This document shows, piece after piece, positions 22,520 to 24,263 of a DNA stretch of 24,263 bases. The notes beneath the pieces were generated by a model. It saw only the letters and a program-made list of their open reading frames with translations. It ran no database searches and was not told the DNA's origin. Source of the stretch: UBA2428 sp002343545 (GTDB taxonomy: Bacteria; Bdellovibrionota; UBA2428). The stretch lies in contig CALFZE010000051.1 of assembly GCA_937952285.1 (NCBI GenBank), positions 1-24,263 on the forward strand, given 5' to 3'. Positions within the stretch are counted from its first letter, which is position 1; each line of letters opens with the position of its first letter. Made by a program: the position numbers and the translations under genes.

Positions 22520-23169
22520 AAAAAGAACTTTATGTAGTTTCAAGCATTGCAGTTATAGCCGTCGCCCTATTCTTCGTTGGAACTTGGGCATTTAAGAATA
22601 AAGAGCAGAATGTTCAGGCTGAGAAAGAAACAAGTATCTCGGCCTCACAAAATAGACTCATAAGAGACGGTGCACTCAGCTTGGGGCCTTCGATGGCTAA
22701 AGTGGTTGTCGTCGAATTCCTTGATCCTGAGTGTGGCTCGTGCCGAGCTTTCTATCCGAAGGTCAAGCAGCTGACTAAAGAGTTTGAAGGCGTCCGCTTT
22801 GACTTTCGATATATGCCCTACCATCGGAGCTCTGTACTTGCCGCTCAGGTTATCGAGTTTGCGCGCGAGCAAGACAAGGGCTGGCAAATGCTTGAGACTC
22901 TACTTGAACGGCAGGCAGAGTGGGCGGATCGCGCTGAACCGCAAACTAAACTCATAATGTCGTACGCCCGCTCAGTTGGGCTCGACATGATCGCGCTCCA
23001 GTCGGCTATCGATAGCGGAAAGTATGTCGATCTTATCAAGCAAGATGAGCAAGTTGGGGTAGAGGTAGGCGTCAAAGGAACTCCTTCATTTTTTGTGAAC
23101 GGTAGAATGCTTATGGAGCTAGGTGAAGAATCGCTTCGACGACTGATCCAGGAAGAACTCTCGAAATAG
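22516..23169 (+). CDS. DsbA-like thiol:disulfide oxidoreductase (DsbA/BdbD type)
   Basis: Protein of 217 residues. It has an N-terminal membrane anchor (about residues 6-25: V-V-S-S-I-A-V-I-A-V-A-L-F-F), a spacer, then the thioredoxin fold with D-P-E-C73-G-S-C76-R-A-F-Y-P and the cis-proline P190 in G-T-P-S-F-F-V-N-G. It is the probable substrate-facing oxidant partner of the DsbB just upstream, held at the outer face of the inner membrane as in BdbD-type proteins. ATG 22516 is chosen because it overlaps the dsbB stop and gives a clean anchor; upstream codons belong to dsbB. It lies 10 nt before the CDF transporter gene, so it is probably in one transcript. Confidence 0.92.
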   Translation: MKKELYVVSSIAVIAVALFFVGTWAFKNKEQNVQAEKETSISASQNRLIRDGALSLGPSMAKVVVVEFLDPECGSCRAFYPKVKQLTKEFEGVRFDFRYMPYHRSSVLAAQVIEFAREQDKGWQMLETLLERQAEWADRAEPQTKLIMSYARSVGLDMIALQSAIDSGKYVDLIKQDEQVGVEVGVKGTPSFFVNGRMLMELGEESLRRLIQEELSK

Positions 23170-23179
23170 GGAAGCAGTC

Positions 23180-23992
23180 ATGAAAACATTTCAAACAGTC
23201 TTTAGTGTAAAAAAAATGGATTGCCCTTCTGAGGAGCGTCTTATTCGAATGGCCTTTGACGGCAATCCTCATGTTAAAAAGTTGGCCTTTGACCTTACTG
23301 CGAGGGAGTTGTCTGTTGTTCACGCTGGAGATCCGGCTGGGTTGCTATCTGTACTCGTGCCTCTGAACCTCGGCGCCTCACTTAAAGCATCGCGCAACAT
23401 TGAGTATGATGAGTCCATTATTGACGACGAGCATGTTGATCCGATTGGCGAAGCCAGAGTCTTAAAACAGCTCTTGGCGATTAATGGCGTGATGTTTGTT
23501 GCCGAGATTATTTTAGGTTTTATCGCTGATTCAACGGGCCTCATCGCCGACTCACTCGACATGCTGGCTGACGCTTTGGTTTATTCGCTAAGTCTTTATG
23601 CCGTTGGAAAGGCTGTACAGCTTCAAAAACGATCGGCAAAGTTCAGTGGCTACCTGCAAGTAACGCTAGCCACGGGAGCTCTCATTGAAGTTGTCAGGCG
23701 ATTTATTTATGGTTCAGAGCCCGAGTCGCCTCTCATGATGGCGACAGCCGCAGTGGCCCTCATTGCAAACGTAACCTGCCTTCTGCTGCTCTCCAAGCAT
23801 CGCACGGGCGGTGTGCACATGAAGGCGAGCTGGATTTTCTCGACAAACGACGTAATCGCCAATGCCGGGGTTATTCTCGCGGGCTTTGTTGTTTACCTGA
23901 CCAAGTCTGCACTTCCCGACCTTGTTATCGGGGCCATCATTGCGATCATTGTGTTCAGGGGCGGTTTGGGAATTCTCAAATTGGCAAAATGA
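23180..23992 (+). CDS. CDF-type cation transporter 2 with Cys-containing N-terminal domain
   Basis: Protein of 270 residues. Residues 1-75 form an HMA-like domain with the motif K-M-D-C15-P-S-E-E. It is followed by a membrane domain of about 190 residues with five or six segments and no usual C-terminal cytosolic CDF domain. The metal-site regions are G-L-I-A-D-S-L-D-M-L-A-D-A (D-x3-D, like FieF/YiiP) and F-S-T-N-D-V-I-A-N-A-G-V-I, where the usual His of H-x3-D is Phe. H-M-K-A-S lies just before it. This layout occurs in a subfamily of metal-island transporters; it should export a divalent ion such as Zn, Cd or Pb, but the ion is not proven. It is the last gene of the disulfide-relay operon and the intact counterpart of the broken copy at 17,004. 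Confidence 0.88.
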   Translation: MKTFQTVFSVKKMDCPSEERLIRMAFDGNPHVKKLAFDLTARELSVVHAGDPAGLLSVLVPLNLGASLKASRNIEYDESIIDDEHVDPIGEARVLKQLLAINGVMFVAEIILGFIADSTGLIADSLDMLADALVYSLSLYAVGKAVQLQKRSAKFSGYLQVTLATGALIEVVRRFIYGSEPESPLMMATAAVALIANVTCLLLLSKHRTGGVHMKASWIFSTNDVIANAGVILAGFVVYLTKSALPDLVIGAIIAIIVFRGGLGILKLAK

Positions 23993-23995
23993 GTT

Positions 23996-24262
23996 CTATT
24001 GCCGATCTGTTGAGAGAGCTCTTCTGAGCAAGATTCCGCCGCGCAGAAAAAAATAGGATCCTAAAAGACCGCCAAGCGACCACCACACAACGGCGGCAAA
24101 AGTCAGATAGGCATCGACTGAGAAAAAGAACGAAACCGAGAAGCCGACCAAGGCAAGCATATGAGCGAGCCAATGTTTCTGGAGTTTTGCCACCTCGGGT
24201 TTGCTGAGGTGACCTGAACCCCGAAATCGCGACCAGTTGGGTTTAAAGAAGCTTCGTGTCAT
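23996..24262 (-). CDS. Small two-helix membrane protein, unrecognised
   Basis: Minus-strand frame of 88 residues beginning at the very edge (ATG 24262), so the true start may lie beyond the window. There is a basic N-terminus (W-S-R-F-R-G-S-G-H-L-S-K-P-E-V-A-K-L-Q-K), then two hydrophobic segments: about residues 33-60 (M-L-A-L-V-G-F-S-V-S-F-F-F) and 62-78 (S-L-G-G-L-L-G-S-Y-F-F-L-R-G-G). No cysteine, metal motif or known family is evident. Its stop is 4 bp beyond the end of the CDF gene, so the two converge with no room for a standard terminator. I cannot assign a function. The size and two-segment layout resemble small 2TM-domain proteins, but that resemblance is weak. Confidence 0.6.
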   Translation of the reverse strand: MTRSFFKPNWSRFRGSGHLSKPEVAKLQKHWLAHMLALVGFSVSFFFSVDAYLTFAAVVWWSLGGLLGSYFFLRGGILLRRALSTDRQ

Positions 24263-24263
24263 A

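Noticed and set aside
13087..24263. Integrase, conjugation genes or a 3'-tRNA direct repeat proving an integrated element
   Set aside because: None found in the window; the island status rests on composition, gene content and the tRNA position only.
1..24263. CRISPR array or riboswitch
   Set aside because: No regularly spaced repeats and no recognised aptamer layout seen on either strand by eye.

Overview
The window reads as Gram-negative chromosome (outer-membrane lipoprotein, periplasmic Dsb system, NDH-2, LspA). The first 13 kb is strongly GC-rich. Codon use, and a lipoprotein of the 'VxGTM' repeat style, would suit a Bdellovibrionota/Oligoflexia or deltaproteobacterial host. That placement is a guess; no marker gene settles it.

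Backbone, 1-13,023: a minus-strand lipoprotein runs off the left edge. Next is a tightly packed minus-strand stress/metabolic operon: SRPBCC protein, zinc alcohol dehydrogenase, SDR, and the TIGR02587/TIGR02588 membrane pair. Then come a plus-strand hemerythrin-like protein, a minus-strand thioredoxin and a plus-strand AlkZ-related protein. A plus-strand run follows: aminotransferase, class-3 aldehyde dehydrogenase, nitroreductase, secreted HMA metal-binding protein, homogentisate dioxygenase (TTG start) and type II NADH dehydrogenase. The last four overlap or lie 3 nt apart.

Junction, 13,024-13,502: a complete tRNA-Ala(GGC) with encoded CCA marks the point where composition and gene content change. 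A 16-bp near-copy of the tRNA 5' region lies about 70 bp after it, followed by short helically phased repeats. No integrase is visible inside the window.

Island, 13,503-24,263: more AT-rich sequence carrying two related metal-response modules. Module 1 is a tandem-HTH protein, a small Cys-containing protein (copy A), an ArsR repressor, a cytochrome c-FTR1 (PbrT-like) permease and a frameshifted CDF transporter. A decayed IS3-family transposase separates it from module 2. Module 2 is a small Cys-containing protein (copy B), a divergent secreted small protein (frameshifted), ArsR, DsbD, LspA (PbrC-like), DsbB, a DsbA-like protein and an intact CDF transporter. Both ArsR genes begin at a perfect inverted repeat of one consensus and the same 8-nt spacer, so the modules look like one paralogous metal-sensing system. 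The first handles metal with a cytochrome c/FTR1 permease; the second couples efflux to a full periplasmic disulfide relay and a lipoprotein signal peptidase. Lead, cadmium or zinc is the likely inducer by analogy with pbr loci; the sequence does not show which metal. An unrecognised small membrane protein converges on the module from the right edge.
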